Source: Nostocoides sp. F2B08 (lineage in GTDB: Bacteria > Actinomycetota > Actinomycetes > Actinomycetales > Dermatophilaceae). From it: 64,000 nt of DNA. Positions 1 to 8,627 of this stretch are shown in pieces. The stretch is taken from NCBI RefSeq assembly GCF_009184895.1, contig NZ_WESE01000001.1:496001-560000 (forward strand), written 5' to 3'. Position 1 is the stretch's first letter, and every line of letters starts with the position of its first letter. The translations under genes and the position numbers were made by a program. The notes beneath the pieces were generated by a model. That model did not search any database. It saw nothing but the letters and a program-made list of their open reading frames with translations, and was not told where the DNA came from.

Positions 1-24
1 CGGGGCTCGCGACGCGTGAACACG

Positions 25-115
25 TCGAACTGTCGTGGCCTGCGCTGGTCGCCCTCTGCTGAGAGGCCTTCGAGCCGTGAACGGCTAACCGGCGGTCTTC
101 GGTCGTCGGTCAGGA
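25..115 (-). ncRNA. Ribosomal protein L10 leader (probable)
   Basis: Read on the minus strand, this stretch lies downstream of rplA, where actinobacteria carry the L10 leader ahead of rplJ-rplL. It contains CCGAAGACCGCCGG (about 102-89), a short hairpin of the form GGCCTCT...AGAGG (about 70-52) and an AGCGCAGG element (about 46-39). These are hallmarks of the L10(L12)4-binding leader that autoregulates rplJL. The rplJ gene itself would lie off the left edge. The match is from memory of the motif, not from a covariance model. Confidence 0.55.
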
Positions 116-202
116 TACGGGCTCGGAGTGGCGGCGGCCAAATCGCGGTGGGACGGACCTGGTCAACCGGGCCGTCCGCCGCCGACCGGGCCGTTGCCGG
201 GC

Positions 203-228
203 GTTTGGGCCGCTACAGCGCACCGAAC
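203..228. repeat. Degenerate copy of an intergenic palindrome
   Basis: GTTTGGGCCGCT-AC-AGCGCACCGAAC has imperfect 12-base arms (10 of 12 positions pair, counting one wobble). Its left arm is identical to the 12-mer at 26087-26098, and its right half resembles the perfect palindrome at 26106-26131. It lies between rplA and the presumed rplJ leader. Apart from this element and the L10 leader, bases 1-354 hold nothing I can recognise. Confidence 0.6.
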
Positions 229-354
229 ACGGTGCACCGCGCCGGTCGAGGCAATGCGCACCGGGTCCCGGCGAGTGCTCAGGTGCCACCCGAGACGGCG
301 ACGGCGCCACCCGAGATGCTCGGATCGCGCCGTCGACGTGCTACGTGGCCTGGA

Positions 355-1071
355 TCAGGCGTCCGCGGTCTCCTCCAGGAGGTTGCGGGTGCGCGAGGCG
401 TCCAGCGGGATGCCGGGACCCATGGTCGTCGACATGGTCGCCTTGGTGATGTAGCGGCCCTTCGACGAGGACGGCTTGAGCCGGAGGATCTCCTCGAGGG
501 CCACGGCGTAGTTCTCCACGAGGGCCTTCTCGTCGAAGGATGCCTTGCCGATGATGAAGTGGAGGTTCGCGTGCTTGTCGACGCGGAACTCGATCTTGCC
601 GCCCTTGATGTCGGACACCGCCTTGGCCGTGTCCATCGTGACGGTGCCGGTCTTCGGGTTCGGCATCAGGCCACGCGGGCCGAGTACCTTGCCGAGGCGT
701 CCGACCTTGCCCATGAGGTCGGGCGTGGCGACCACGGCGTCGAAGTCGAGCCAGCCGCCGGCGACCTTCTCGAGCAGGTCGTCGCTGCCGACGTAGTCCG
801 CTCCGGCCTCACGCGCCGCCTCGGCCTTGTCGCCGTTGGCGAAGACGAGGACGCGGGCGGTCTTGCCCGTGCCGTGCGGCAGGTTGACCGTGCCGCGCAC
901 CATCTGGTCGGCCTTGCGCGGGTCGACGCCGAGGCGCATCGCGACCTCGACCGTCTCGTCGTACTTGGCCTTCGCGGCCTTCTTGGCCAGGCGCACCGCG
1001 TCGAGCGGGGCGTAGGCGTGCGTGGCGTCGATCTGCTCGGCGGCCGCGCGGTAGTTCTTGCTGCGCTTCAT
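355..1071 (-). CDS. rplA: 50S ribosomal protein L1
   Basis: This 238-residue protein binds 23S rRNA at the L1 stalk, takes part in E-site tRNA release and autoregulates its own operon in many bacteria. The family's central segment is clear, with [20 protein letters not shown] and, after it, a [11 protein letters not shown]-type strand. I start it at the ATG at 1071 (MKRSKNY), which has GAGGAG five bases upstream; the frame stays open further upstream but lacks L1 similarity there. Length is normal for actinobacteria. It follows rplK by about 170 bases in the secE-nusG-rplK-rplA block. Confidence 0.97.
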   Translation of the reverse strand: MKRSKNYRAAAEQIDATHAYAPLDAVRLAKKAAKAKYDETVEVAMRLGVDPRKADQMVRGTVNLPHGTGKTARVLVFANGDKAEAAREAGADYVGSDDLLEKVAGGWLDFDAVVATPDLMGKVGRLGKVLGPRGLMPNPKTGTVTMDTAKAVSDIKGGKIEFRVDKHANLHFIIGKASFDEKALVENYAVALEEILRLKPSSSKGRYITKATMSTTMGPGIPLDASRTRNLLEETADA

Positions 1072-1238
1072 GTCGATCTCCTCGTACTTGAAAGGGATTG
1101 TGGTGCGGGCCAAGCGCCGGCCCTCCCACGTGCTCCTGTGTTGCCAGGGAGCGCTGTTCTCTATGGTCGCTCATCCTCGGACTCCGCTGCGACCGGGTGC
1201 CGCGTTCCTCGGCCCCCAACCTCCGCATACGTCCTTCG

Positions 1239-1670
1239 TCAGAGCTCCGTGTCAATACCCATCGAGCGAGCCGTGCCGGCAATGATGCGCGCCGCCATCT
1301 CCTCGTCGTTGGCGTTGAGGTCCTCCATCTTCATCCGGGCGATCTCGAGGACCTGGTCCCGGCTCAGCTTGGCGACCTTCGTCTTGTGCGGCTCACCGGA
1401 GCCCTTGGCGACACCGGCGGCCTTCTTGATGAGCTCGGCGGCCGGCGGGGTCTTCGTGATGAAGGTGAACGAGCGGTCCTCGTAGACCGTGATCTCGACC
1501 GGGATGACGTTGCCGCGCTGGCTCTCCGTCGCAGCGTTGTACGCCTTGACGAACTCCATGATGTTGACGCCGTGCTGACCGAGGGCGGGGCCGACGGGGG
1601 GCGCCGGCGTGGCGGCACCGGCCTGGATCTGCAGCTTGATGAAGCCTGCGACCTTCTTCTTGGGGGGCAT
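1239..1670 (-). CDS. rplK: 50S ribosomal protein L11
   Basis: L11 (143 residues) forms part of the GTPase-associated centre on 23S rRNA and is needed for the RelA-type stringent response and for thiopeptide binding. The N-terminal [20 protein letters not shown] loop and the C-terminal RNA-binding domain ending MGIDTEL are both intact. The ATG at 1670 ([10 protein letters not shown]) is the natural start; open frame upstream of it is the antisense of nusG sequence and is not L11. It sits between nusG (134 bases upstream) and rplA. Confidence 0.97.
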   Translation of the reverse strand: MPPKKKVAGFIKLQIQAGAATPAPPVGPALGQHGVNIMEFVKAYNAATESQRGNVIPVEITVYEDRSFTFITKTPPAAELIKKAAGVAKGSGEPHKTKVAKLSRDQVLEIARMKMEDLNANDEEMAARIIAGTARSMGIDTEL

Positions 1671-1804
1671 TGTGCTGGTGTTCCTTTTCTGGTTGTGGGC
1701 CGACGCCGAGGGGCGATGACCCGGTTGCCGTTCGCCGGTGAAGATCACGCGGCTTTTCAGTTGTGCTGTCCTTCGGGCGTGCGCGGGGGCGGAGCCCCGC
1801 GGGG

Positions 1805-2842
1805 TCAGATCTTGGCGACCTGGTTGAAGGACAGCTCGACCGGGGTCTCCCGGCCGAAGATCGAGACGAGGACCTTGAGCTTCTGGGTGTCGGTGTTGAT
1901 CTCGGAGATCGTGGCCGCAAGGGTCTCGAACGGACCCTCCATGACGGTGACCGACTCGCCGACCTGGAAGTCGACGACGGTCTCGTCCGTGCTGCGGCCG
2001 CCACCGGCCCGCGCCCCGGCACCGGCCGCGGCGGCATCGGCGGCGCTCTCGAGGTCCTTGGGCTTGAGCATGCTGTAGACCTCGTCGAAGGACAGCGGCA
2101 CCGGCTGGTGCGCGTTGCCGATGAAGCCGGTCACGCCAGGGGTGTGGCGGACCGCGCCCCACGAGGTGTCCGTCAGGTCCATCCGCACGAGCACGTAGCC
2201 GGTGTAGCGGACCCGCTTGACGACCTTCTTCTGGCCGTTCTTGATCTCGGTGACCTCCTCCATGGGGACCTGCACCTCGAAGATGTAGTCCTCCATGTTG
2301 AGGGAGATGATGCGGTTCTCGAGGTTGGCCTTGACCCGGTTCTCGTAGCCCGCGTAGGTGTGGATGACGTACCACTCACCGAACTTCGCGGCGAGGTCGT
2401 CCTTGAAGGCCTGCACGGGGTCGACGGCCTCGAGGACGTCGCCGTCCTCGTCGCTCGCACTCTGGAACTCGACGGCTGCCGGCTGCTCGGCGTCGCCTCC
2501 GACCTCGCGCTTTTCGTCGACCTCGCGCTTTTCGTCGACCTCCGACGCCGTCGGCAGGTCGGGGGTGCCGAGACCGGCGTTCGCGCTGTCCGGACCGGCG
2601 GCGAAGGCGTCCGCGTCATGCGCCGCCAGCTCGGCGGCGGCAGCGTCGGTGTCCACGGCCGTGGCCGTGTCCTCCGCGTCGTCCTCCTCGCCGTCCTCCC
2701 CCGTGTCGTCCACAGCGTCCGGGCCCACCGGGTCGGCGTCCACAGGGGCTGCGGCAGCGCTCTCGGCGTCCGTCGCCGTGGCGTCGTCCGTACTCACCGG
2801 GGCCTCATCGGCCTCGGTGGTCTCGGTCCATTCGTTCGACAT
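1805..2842 (-). CDS. nusG: Transcription termination/antitermination factor NusG
   Basis: NusG binds RNA polymerase and links it to Rho or to the leading ribosome. This copy has 345 residues, against about 180 in E. coli. Residues 1-155 are an acidic, Ala/Asp/Glu-rich, probably disordered extension, as in other actinobacterial NusG proteins. The NGN domain starts near residue 157 ([12 protein letters not shown]), followed by a low-complexity Ala/Gly linker and a KOW domain ([12 protein letters not shown]) ending in LSFNQVAKI. Residues 101-114 are a duplicated EVDEKR unit encoded by an 18-base tandem repeat. The gene follows secE and precedes rplK. Confidence 0.95.
   Translation of the reverse strand: MSNEWTETTEADEAPVSTDDATATDAESAAAAPVDADPVGPDAVDDTGEDGEEDDAEDTATAVDTDAAAAELAAHDADAFAAGPDSANAGLGTPDLPTASEVDEKREVDEKREVGGDAEQPAAVEFQSASDEDGDVLEAVDPVQAFKDDLAAKFGEWYVIHTYAGYENRVKANLENRIISLNMEDYIFEVQVPMEEVTEIKNGQKKVVKRVRYTGYVLVRMDLTDTSWGAVRHTPGVTGFIGNAHQPVPLSFDEVYSMLKPKDLESAADAAAAGAGARAGGGRSTDETVVDFQVGESVTVMEGPFETLAATISEINTDTQKLKVLVSIFGRETPVELSFNQVAKI
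2501..2536. repeat. 18-bp tandem duplication inside nusG
   Basis: Two exact copies of an 18-base unit (gacctcgcgcttttcgtc on the plus strand) stand head to tail. They encode the VDEKRE repeat in the acidic N-terminal extension of NusG. The unit is in frame, so it lengthens the tail without disrupting the NGN domain. It looks like a recent slippage or duplication event. Confidence 0.9.
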
Positions 2843-2920
2843 GCGTCGACGACCTTCCTTCTCACATCAGATGTCTTGTGGCGGCCTCGGCCCGATCCCG
2901 CGCGGGACGGCCGGCCCGGC

Positions 2921-3178
2921 TCAGTCCTGGCCGAAGACCAGGGCAACGACACGACTGAAGACCCAGTCCATGCCGAAGATGAGGAACATCATCACCGTGA
3001 CGAAGACGATGACGACGATCGTGTAGTTCCACAGCTCCGAGCGCGTCGGCCGGACGACCTTGCGCAGCTCATCGATGATCTGGCTGATGAACAGCCCGAG
3101 GCGTGCGAAGAGACCCTGCTTGCCCTTGTCGGGGTCCCGCTGGCGGGAGTCGCTCTCACGCGCACTCACGTCGGTCAC
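2921..3178 (-). CDS. secE: Preprotein translocase subunit SecE
   Basis: SecE is the small clamp subunit of the SecYEG channel in the cytoplasmic membrane. The 85-residue protein has a charged N-terminus, an amphipathic segment with the family motif FISQIIDELRKVVRPTRSEL, and one C-terminal membrane helix (about residues 51-75). The single-helix form is the usual one outside the enterobacteria. It begins 74 bases after tRNA-Trp and precedes nusG, the standard bacterial order. Confidence 0.95.
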   Translation of the reverse strand: MTDVSARESDSRQRDPDKGKQGLFARLGLFISQIIDELRKVVRPTRSELWNYTIVVIVFVTVMMFLIFGMDWVFSRVVALVFGQD

Positions 3179-3251
3179 AGTTCACGTCGATTCGTCGGGG
3201 TGGATACGGTCGAAGACACACTCGTCTGTAGAACTACTCGTAGCAACTACG

Positions 3252-3324
3252 CAGGGCAGGAGGGACTCGAACCCCCAACCGCCGGTTTTGGAGACCGGTG
3301 CTCTACCAATTGAGCCACTGCCCT
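3252..3324 (-). tRNA. trpT: tRNA-Trp (CCA)
   Basis: Seventy-three bases fold as a cloverleaf on the minus strand, with acceptor AGGGCAG/CTGCCCT, D arm GCTCAATTGGTAGAGC, anticodon stem-loop CGGTCTCCAAAACCG with anticodon CCA, and T arm with GGTTCGAGTCC. CCA is not encoded at the 3' end. Its place just upstream of secE is conserved in actinobacteria. Confidence 0.97.
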
Positions 3325-3543
3325 ACGACGCGGCCGGGTGGGGCGGGCCTCGCCGTGGCGGTCGACGTCCGTGTCGCTGTCCGGGCAGGCCGAAGAGTCT
3401 GGCGGAAGTCAACCGATCAACCAGCATACGGCAGAGCCGCAGGCGATGCGAAACAGCGGCCGGCATCGACAGGTGCACACGCCGGACGACCGTATGCGCG
3501 ACTCGCCTGTGTGCCGCAGGTCACCATCTGGAACGATGACGGC

Positions 3544-4854
3544 GTGAGCACACCATCCTCCGCCGCCGACCACACCCCCCTCGCCGAGTACTCGCGCGAG
3601 GACCTCGGGACGTTCCTCGACGAGCAGCGCACCGCATACGAGGAGCTCAAGGGGGCGGGTCTGAAACTGGACCTGACGCGGGGCAAGCCGAGCACGGAGC
3701 AGCTCGACCTCGCCGCCGGACTGCTCGACCTGCCGACCACGCCGACGAGCCCGAGCGGTGTGGACACTCGCAACTACGGGGGCCTCGAGGGGCTGGGCGA
3801 GCTGCGGGCGATCTTCGCCGAGCTGCTCGGCGTCGACCTCGACCAGATCGTCGCGGGAGGCAACTCGAGTCTGACGATGATGCACGACGTGCTCGTCGGG
3901 CTGCGCCTGCACGGTGGGGTGACCAGCGAGCGGCCGTGGGTCCGGGAGGAGCAGGTCACCTTCATCTGCCCCGTCCCCGGCTACGACCGGCACTACACGA
4001 TGCTCGCCCACCACGGCATCGACATGGTCACCGTCCCGATGCTCGACGACGGCCCCGACGTCGCAGCCTGCCGCGAGCTCGTCAAGGACCCGAGTGTCAA
4101 GGGCATGTGGATCGTGCCGACCTACGCCAACCCGGCCGGGTCGGTCGTGACCCAGGAGGTCGCCGCCGAGCTCGCCTCGATGCCGGCCGCGGCACCCGAC
4201 TTCACGATCTTCTGGGACAACGCGTACGCCCTGCACCACCTGACCGAGGACGAGACCAAGAGCGCCGACATTCTCTCGCTCTGCGCCGCCGCGGGGCATC
4301 CGCACCGGGCCGTCATGTTCGCCTCGACGTCCAAGATCACCTTCGCCGGCGCAGGGGTCGCCTTCCTCGCCTCCTCGACCGAGAACGTGCGCTGGTACCT
4401 CTCGCACCAGCAGTTCGCCTCGATCGGGCCCGACAAGGTCAACCACCTCCGCCATCTCGAGTTCTTCGGCGACGCCGACGGCGTGCGCGCCCACATGGCG
4501 AGGCACCGGGCCAGCCTGGCGCCGAAGTTCGCCGCCGTCCAGGAGGCGCTGTCCGGGCTCGAGGGCCTCGGCATCGCCGAGTGGACCCGCCCCACCGGCG
4601 GCTACTTCGTCAGCCTCGACGTCGTGCCGGGAACGGCGACGCGCGTCGTCGAGCTGGCCAAGGAGGCCGGAATCGCGCTGACCCCGGCCGGTGCGTCCTT
4701 CCCCTACGGCGAGGACCCGGACGACACCAACATCCGCCTCGCACCCAGCTTCCCGCCCCTGGCCGAGGTCCGCACCGCGATGACGGGGGTGGCGACGTGT
4801 GTGGCCCTCGCCGCCGCGGAGAAGCTGGCCCGCGACGCCGGTACCTCGGACTAG
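3544..4854 (+). CDS. Aspartate-type aminotransferase, class I/II fold
   Basis: This is a 436-residue PLP aminotransferase of the group typified by actinobacterial AspT. It probably moves amino groups between aspartate (or another amino acid) and 2-oxoglutarate. It shows the N-terminal LDLTRGKPSTEQLDLA segment, NYGGLEGLGELRAI, the substrate-side VPTYANPAGSV, IFWDNAYALHH and the PLP-lysine region FASTSKITFAGAGVAF. I choose the GTG at 3544 because similarity begins shortly after it and no longer start fits; the Shine-Dalgarno site is weak, so the transcript may be leaderless. It is convergent with nothing and is followed by a DUF5709 gene 9 bases on. Confidence 0.85.
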   Translation: MSTPSSAADHTPLAEYSREDLGTFLDEQRTAYEELKGAGLKLDLTRGKPSTEQLDLAAGLLDLPTTPTSPSGVDTRNYGGLEGLGELRAIFAELLGVDLDQIVAGGNSSLTMMHDVLVGLRLHGGVTSERPWVREEQVTFICPVPGYDRHYTMLAHHGIDMVTVPMLDDGPDVAACRELVKDPSVKGMWIVPTYANPAGSVVTQEVAAELASMPAAAPDFTIFWDNAYALHHLTEDETKSADILSLCAAAGHPHRAVMFASTSKITFAGAGVAFLASSTENVRWYLSHQQFASIGPDKVNHLRHLEFFGDADGVRAHMARHRASLAPKFAAVQEALSGLEGLGIAEWTRPTGGYFVSLDVVPGTATRVVELAKEAGIALTPAGASFPYGEDPDDTNIRLAPSFPPLAEVRTAMTGVATCVALAAAEKLARDAGTSD

Positions 4855-4863
4855 GGTGAAAAC

Positions 4864-5346
4864 ATGTCAGAGCAGAACGAGGACATCACGACCGATCTCG
4901 GCAGCTATAGCGTCGACGACGAGGACCAGCTGCAGCCCGAGGAGACCCTCGAGGAGTTCGAGAGCGACGGCGAGGCCGTCGACCCGTTGGACCGCGGCTT
5001 CAGCCCGCCGGACCACGACCGCAGCGGCACGCTGTGGGGGACCACCGCATACGAGCAGGCGCACGAGGAGACGATCGACCAGCGCATCGCGCAGGAGGTC
5101 CCCGACCCGGACACCGCGTACGGCGCACCGGAGAACGAGAGCGGCCTCGACACCGTCCGGGTCGGCGGCGACGACCCGGACGCGATCGACCCCGAGGACG
5201 ACTGGTACGGCGAGCCAGAGCTGGCCGAGGACGAGGTGGGCGACGCCGAGGACTCCGAGGAGGACGAGCCCGACTCCGACGGGCCCGACCAGGGTCGCCC
5301 GATCACCCCGGCCGAGGAGTCGGCCATGCGTGTCGTCGAGGAGTGA
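4864..5346 (+). CDS. DUF5709 family protein
   Basis: This 160-residue, strongly acidic, probably soluble protein matches an actinobacteria-specific family of unknown function. The recognisable pieces are a LDRGFSPPD segment followed by GTTAYEQAHEETIDQRIAQEVPDPD. The C-terminal third is almost entirely Asp/Glu and is likely disordered. There is no signal peptide or membrane segment. It sits between the aminotransferase gene and the adenosine deaminase gene, overlapping the latter by 4 bases, so the three are probably co-transcribed. No function can be assigned. Confidence 0.8.
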   Translation: MSEQNEDITTDLGSYSVDDEDQLQPEETLEEFESDGEAVDPLDRGFSPPDHDRSGTLWGTTAYEQAHEETIDQRIAQEVPDPDTAYGAPENESGLDTVRVGGDDPDAIDPEDDWYGEPELAEDEVGDAEDSEEDEPDSDGPDQGRPITPAEESAMRVVEE

Positions 5347-6407
5347 CCGCACCCTCCCCTGAGGCCGGCCGTCCGCTGGTGTCCCTGCCCAAGGCGCATC
5401 TGCACCTGCACTTCACCGGTTCGGCGCGGGTCGAGACGATCCGGGACATGGCCGACAAGCACGGCCTGCGGCTGCCCGACTCCCTGCGCACCGGCTATCC
5501 CCCTGTGCTGAGCGCCGGCAAGGACGAGCGCGGGTGGTTCAGGTTCCAGCGGTTGTACGACGCGGCCCGGCACTGCGTGCGCGACGAGGAGGACATGCGC
5601 CGCATCGTGCGCGAGGCAGCCCTGGACGACGGGGCCGAAGGTTCGCGGTGGCTCGAGCTGCAGGTCGATCCCACGTCGTACGCGCCCTTCCTCGGCGGCA
5701 TCACCCCGACCCTCGAGATCGTCCTCGACGAGGCCCGCGCGGTCTCGTCGACCGCAGCGCGCACCGGTGCCGCACCGGTCGCGATCGTCGTGGCGGCCTC
5801 TCGCATCCGGCACCCACTCGACGCCCGCACCCTCGCGCGCCTCGCCGCACGGTATGCGGGTTCCGGCCCCGGGACCGTCGTCGGCTTCGGCCTGTCGAAC
5901 GACGAGCGACGTGGGGTGACCGAGGAGTTCGCGCCGGCGTTCGCGATCGCCGAGCGCGCCGGTCTGGCGCTCGTACCTCATGCCGGCGAGCTTCTCGGCC
6001 CCGCGGCGGTCGAGACCACCCTCGCCGCCATCGGCCCGGACCGGCTCGGTCACGGGGTGCGCTCGGTCGAGGACCCCCGGGTGCTCGACCTCGTCGCCGG
6101 CAGCGGCGTCGCCCTGGAGGTGTGCCCCGGGAGCAACATCGCGATGGGCGTCTATGACGCCGCGGGGGATGTGCCGCTGCGTCGCATCGTCGAGGCGGGC
6201 GTCGACGTGGCGCTCGGGGCCGACGACCCGCTGCTGTTCGACTCGCGGCTGCTCGACCAGTACACCCTGGCCCGGCGCGAGCTCGGCTTCGGTGACGCGG
6301 AGCTGGCGGAGCTGGCGCGGGGCTCGATCCGGGCGAGTCGGGCACCATCGGACCTGCGCGCCGCGGCTCTCGCCGACGTCGACGCGTGGCTGGCTGCACC
6401 GGCCTGA
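5343..6407 (+). CDS. add: Adenosine deaminase
   Basis: A zinc-dependent amidohydrolase (354 residues) that converts adenosine or deoxyadenosine to inosine in purine salvage. The metal and catalytic residues are visible: HLHLHFTGS near the N-terminus, PHAGE (His and Glu), RLGHGVRS and a GADDPLLF motif carrying the two acidic residues. The GTG at 5343 overlaps the TGA of the DUF5709 gene by 4 bases (GTGA), which favours it over later starts. It shares a general purine theme with the NCS2 permease and Mo-hydroxylase genes further on, though it is not in an operon with them. A closely related aminodeoxyfutalosine-type deaminase cannot be excluded. Confidence 0.85.
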   Translation: MTAPSPEAGRPLVSLPKAHLHLHFTGSARVETIRDMADKHGLRLPDSLRTGYPPVLSAGKDERGWFRFQRLYDAARHCVRDEEDMRRIVREAALDDGAEGSRWLELQVDPTSYAPFLGGITPTLEIVLDEARAVSSTAARTGAAPVAIVVAASRIRHPLDARTLARLAARYAGSGPGTVVGFGLSNDERRGVTEEFAPAFAIAERAGLALVPHAGELLGPAAVETTLAAIGPDRLGHGVRSVEDPRVLDLVAGSGVALEVCPGSNIAMGVYDAAGDVPLRRIVEAGVDVALGADDPLLFDSRLLDQYTLARRELGFGDAELAELARGSIRASRAPSDLRAAALADVDAWLAAPA

Positions 6408-6510
6408 TCACCCCATCCACCCACCACGACAGATGGTTCCGGACACGTCCCCGGGCCGGAAGCGTGCTCACGACCATCCCTCGTCGGAGCACGGAGGGCG
6501 TGTCGGGGCG

Positions 6511-7644
6511 CTACAGCTCGAGTCCGACGAGCACCGGCTCGTTGACGAGACGCACCCCGAACGTGCGCTCCACCCCGTCCCGGATGTGGCGCGCGAGCGC
6601 GACGACGTCGGACGACGAGGCGGTGCCGCGGTTCGTCACGGCGAGGGTGTGCTTGGTCGACAGCGACGCCGGTGCGGGGATGGAGGAGCCGGGCAGCTCA
6701 TACCCCTTGGCGAAGCCGGCCTTGTCGATGAGCCACGCCGCAGAAGTCTTGACGTTGCCGTGCGGGTCGGCGAACCGGGGCGGTCGGACATCCGGGCCGA
6801 GGACGGTATGCGCGCGTCGCTCGAGCTCCTCGAACTCCCCGACCGTGAGGATCGGGTTGGTGAAGAACGACCCGCAGCTCCACGTGTCGTGGTCGGTCTC
6901 GTCGAGGACCATCCCGCGCTGACGCCGCTGGACCAGCACGGCCTCGCGCGCCTCTGCCAGCGGGACGCGCGCTCCGAGGTCGACGCCGAGCTGGCGGGCG
7001 AGGTCGGCGTAGCCGATCGGCCGGGAGAGGTCGGCGAGCTCGAGCTGGAAGACGACCTCGAGGACGACGTAGCGGCTCATGCCACGGTGCTGGGTGCCCT
7101 TGAAGATCGAGTGGCGGTAGGTGAAGCCGCAGTCGAGGTTGCTGAAGGTGCGGATCTGCTGCTCGACGCGGTCCCAGACCCGGACCTGGGCCACGGTCTG
7201 GGCGACCTCCTGGCCGTAGGCGCCGACGTTCTGGATCGGGGTGGCGCCGGTCGACCCGGGGATCCCGGAGAGCGCCTCGACGCCCGCCCACCCCTCCGCG
7301 ACGGCTCGCTCGACGAGGGCCTCCCAGTTCGTCCCGGCCTCGACTCGAACCGTGGCGCCTCCACAGCTGTCCGCCGACTCGACGCGCACGCCCTCGGTGC
7401 GCACGTGGACGACCGTGCCGGGGAAGCCCTCGTCGCCGAGGACGACGTTGGATCCGCCGGCGAGGACGAGCAAGGGCTCGTCGGCATCGTCGACCTCGCG
7501 CACGGCGTCGACGAGGTCGTAGGTGCTCTCGACGGTGACCAGCCGCGCGGCCGGGCCCCCCACCCGCATCGTCGTCAGCGGGGCGATCGGTGCGTTCTCG
7601 ACGACCGTCGTGTGGACCGGCGCTGCCTGCGTCTCCTCCGTCAT
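6511..7644 (-). CDS. murB: UDP-N-acetylenolpyruvoylglucosamine reductase MurB
   Basis: MurB reduces the enolpyruvyl group of UDP-GlcNAc-enolpyruvate with NADPH and FAD, giving UDP-MurNAc for peptidoglycan. The FAD-binding GGSNVVLGDEGFPG, GIPGSTGATPIQNVGAYGQE, the YRHSIFKG tyrosine loop of type I MurB and the catalytic-serine segment SCGSFFTNP are all present. Length is 377 residues. The ATG at 7644 overlaps the stop of the upstream MaoC gene by 4 bases (ATGA), so the two are translationally coupled. That murB-MaoC pairing is common in actinobacteria. Confidence 0.96.
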   Translation of the reverse strand: MTEETQAAPVHTTVVENAPIAPLTTMRVGGPAARLVTVESTYDLVDAVREVDDADEPLLVLAGGSNVVLGDEGFPGTVVHVRTEGVRVESADSCGGATVRVEAGTNWEALVERAVAEGWAGVEALSGIPGSTGATPIQNVGAYGQEVAQTVAQVRVWDRVEQQIRTFSNLDCGFTYRHSIFKGTQHRGMSRYVVLEVVFQLELADLSRPIGYADLARQLGVDLGARVPLAEAREAVLVQRRQRGMVLDETDHDTWSCGSFFTNPILTVGEFEELERRAHTVLGPDVRPPRFADPHGNVKTSAAWLIDKAGFAKGYELPGSSIPAPASLSTKHTLAVTNRGTASSSDVVALARHIRDGVERTFGVRLVNEPVLVGLEL

Positions 7645-8060
7645 GGGTCCAGCCGCACCACGGCGGTGCACCGACCGAGGACCTTGGTGCCCTCCGCCGA
7701 GACCGAGACGTCGACCGTGGCCCGGCCGTCGTCGTCGATGCTCTTGACGACGCCCCTCACCTCGACCTCGGCCCCATCACGGGGCACGACGACCATGGCG
7801 GTGAAGCGGGTGCGGAACTGCTCCACGCGCCCGGCGTCGCCGGCCCACGCGGCCACGACACTCGACGCGGCGCCCATGGTCCACATGCCGTGCGCGATGA
7901 CGTCGGGCAGGCCGACCCCTTTGGCGAACTCCTCGTCCTGGTGGATCGGGTTCCGGTCCAGTGAGGCGTCCGCATACGCGACGAGGGCCTCACGGGTGAC
8001 GGGTACGGCCAGCGGTCCGATCGTGTCGCCGACGCCGACGTCGGTGCGGCTGAGCGCCAT
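7641..8060 (-). CDS. MaoC-like (3R)-hydroxyacyl dehydratase, HadB-like
   Basis: A 139-residue single hot-dog-fold protein. Its hydratase-2 motif DRNPIHQDEEFAKGVGLPDVIAHG carries the catalytic Asp and His of HadB-type (3R)-hydroxyacyl-thioester dehydratases. In mycobacteria the hadA-hadB pair occupies the same place, between rpmG and tRNA-Trp/secE. There it works in fatty-acid elongation; a mycolic-acid role is not implied here. The ATG at 8060 is 2 bases downstream of the previous gene, and the stop overlaps murB. It most likely forms a heterodimer with the product of the next gene upstream. Confidence 0.88.
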   Translation of the reverse strand: MALSRTDVGVGDTIGPLAVPVTREALVAYADASLDRNPIHQDEEFAKGVGLPDVIAHGMWTMGAASSVVAAWAGDAGRVEQFRTRFTAMVVVPRDGAEVEVRGVVKSIDDDGRATVDVSVSAEGTKVLGRCTAVVRLDP

Positions 8061-8062
8061 GG

Positions 8063-8509
8063 TCAGTCCCCTCCCCGCACGACGATGGTCGAGACCGCGG
8101 TGCACACCGGCTCGGTGTCCGCATCGGTGAGCTCGGTGGTGACGGTGATCATCGCGTGGCCCCCCGCCTCACGGATCGACGTGACCGTCGTCGTGCCGGT
8201 GATCTCGTCGCCGGCGACGATCGGCCGGTGGTGGGTGAAGGCCTGCTCGCCGTGGACGACCCGGCTGAAGTCGATGCCGGCGTCCGGGTCGCCGACGTAG
8301 GCGGCCTGCGCCTGCTGCTCGAAGCGCACCGCCATCGTCGGCGGCGCGACGACGTCGCGGTAGCCCCTGGCCCGTGCTGCGACGGCATCGGTATGGATGG
8401 GGTCGCTCGCGCCGACCGCGGCGGCGAACTGCGCGATGAGGTCGGCGTCGACCGGGAACGGGCCTGCCGGCGCCATCGTGCGCCCGGCGAAGTCGGTGTT
8501 GACGGACAT
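8063..8509 (-). CDS. MaoC N-terminal-type dehydratase, HadA-like
   Basis: A 148-residue hot-dog protein related to HadA, the substrate-binding partner of HadB. It has the PFPVDADLIAQFAAAVGASDPIHTD and YRDVVAPPTMAVRFE segments expected of the N-terminal MaoC domain. The ATG at 8509 (MSVNTDF) is chosen because similarity begins immediately after it. It stands 2 bases ahead of the HadB-like gene, so HadA-HadB-MurB appear to be one transcript. Confidence 0.85.
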   Translation of the reverse strand: MSVNTDFAGRTMAPAGPFPVDADLIAQFAAAVGASDPIHTDAVAARARGYRDVVAPPTMAVRFEQQAQAAYVGDPDAGIDFSRVVHGEQAFTHHRPIVAGDEITGTTTVTSIREAGGHAMITVTTELTDADTEPVCTAVSTIVVRGGD

Positions 8510-8627
8510 GGAGTCAACTGTATGCGCGGGAGACTCTCCCCCACCGCGCGCGACCCGCCGCTCCCGGACAAGGCTGCATCCACCCACCGCGGCCCGAGCC
8601 GCCGGCGGAGCGTGTGCCGATCGGCCC

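Noticed and set aside
16-1485. Plus-strand open frame across rplA and the intergenic region.
   Set aside because: It is antisense to rplA and rplK; the translation is low-complexity.
6400-8130. Long plus-strand open frames opposite murB and the MaoC genes, and similar long antisense frames throughout (for example 14720-17098, 23137-24885, 52863-55196, 59438-61636).
   Set aside because: They are shadows of high-GC coding sequence: low-complexity translations rich in Arg, Asp, Glu and His, no domains, and no plausible ribosome-binding sites.
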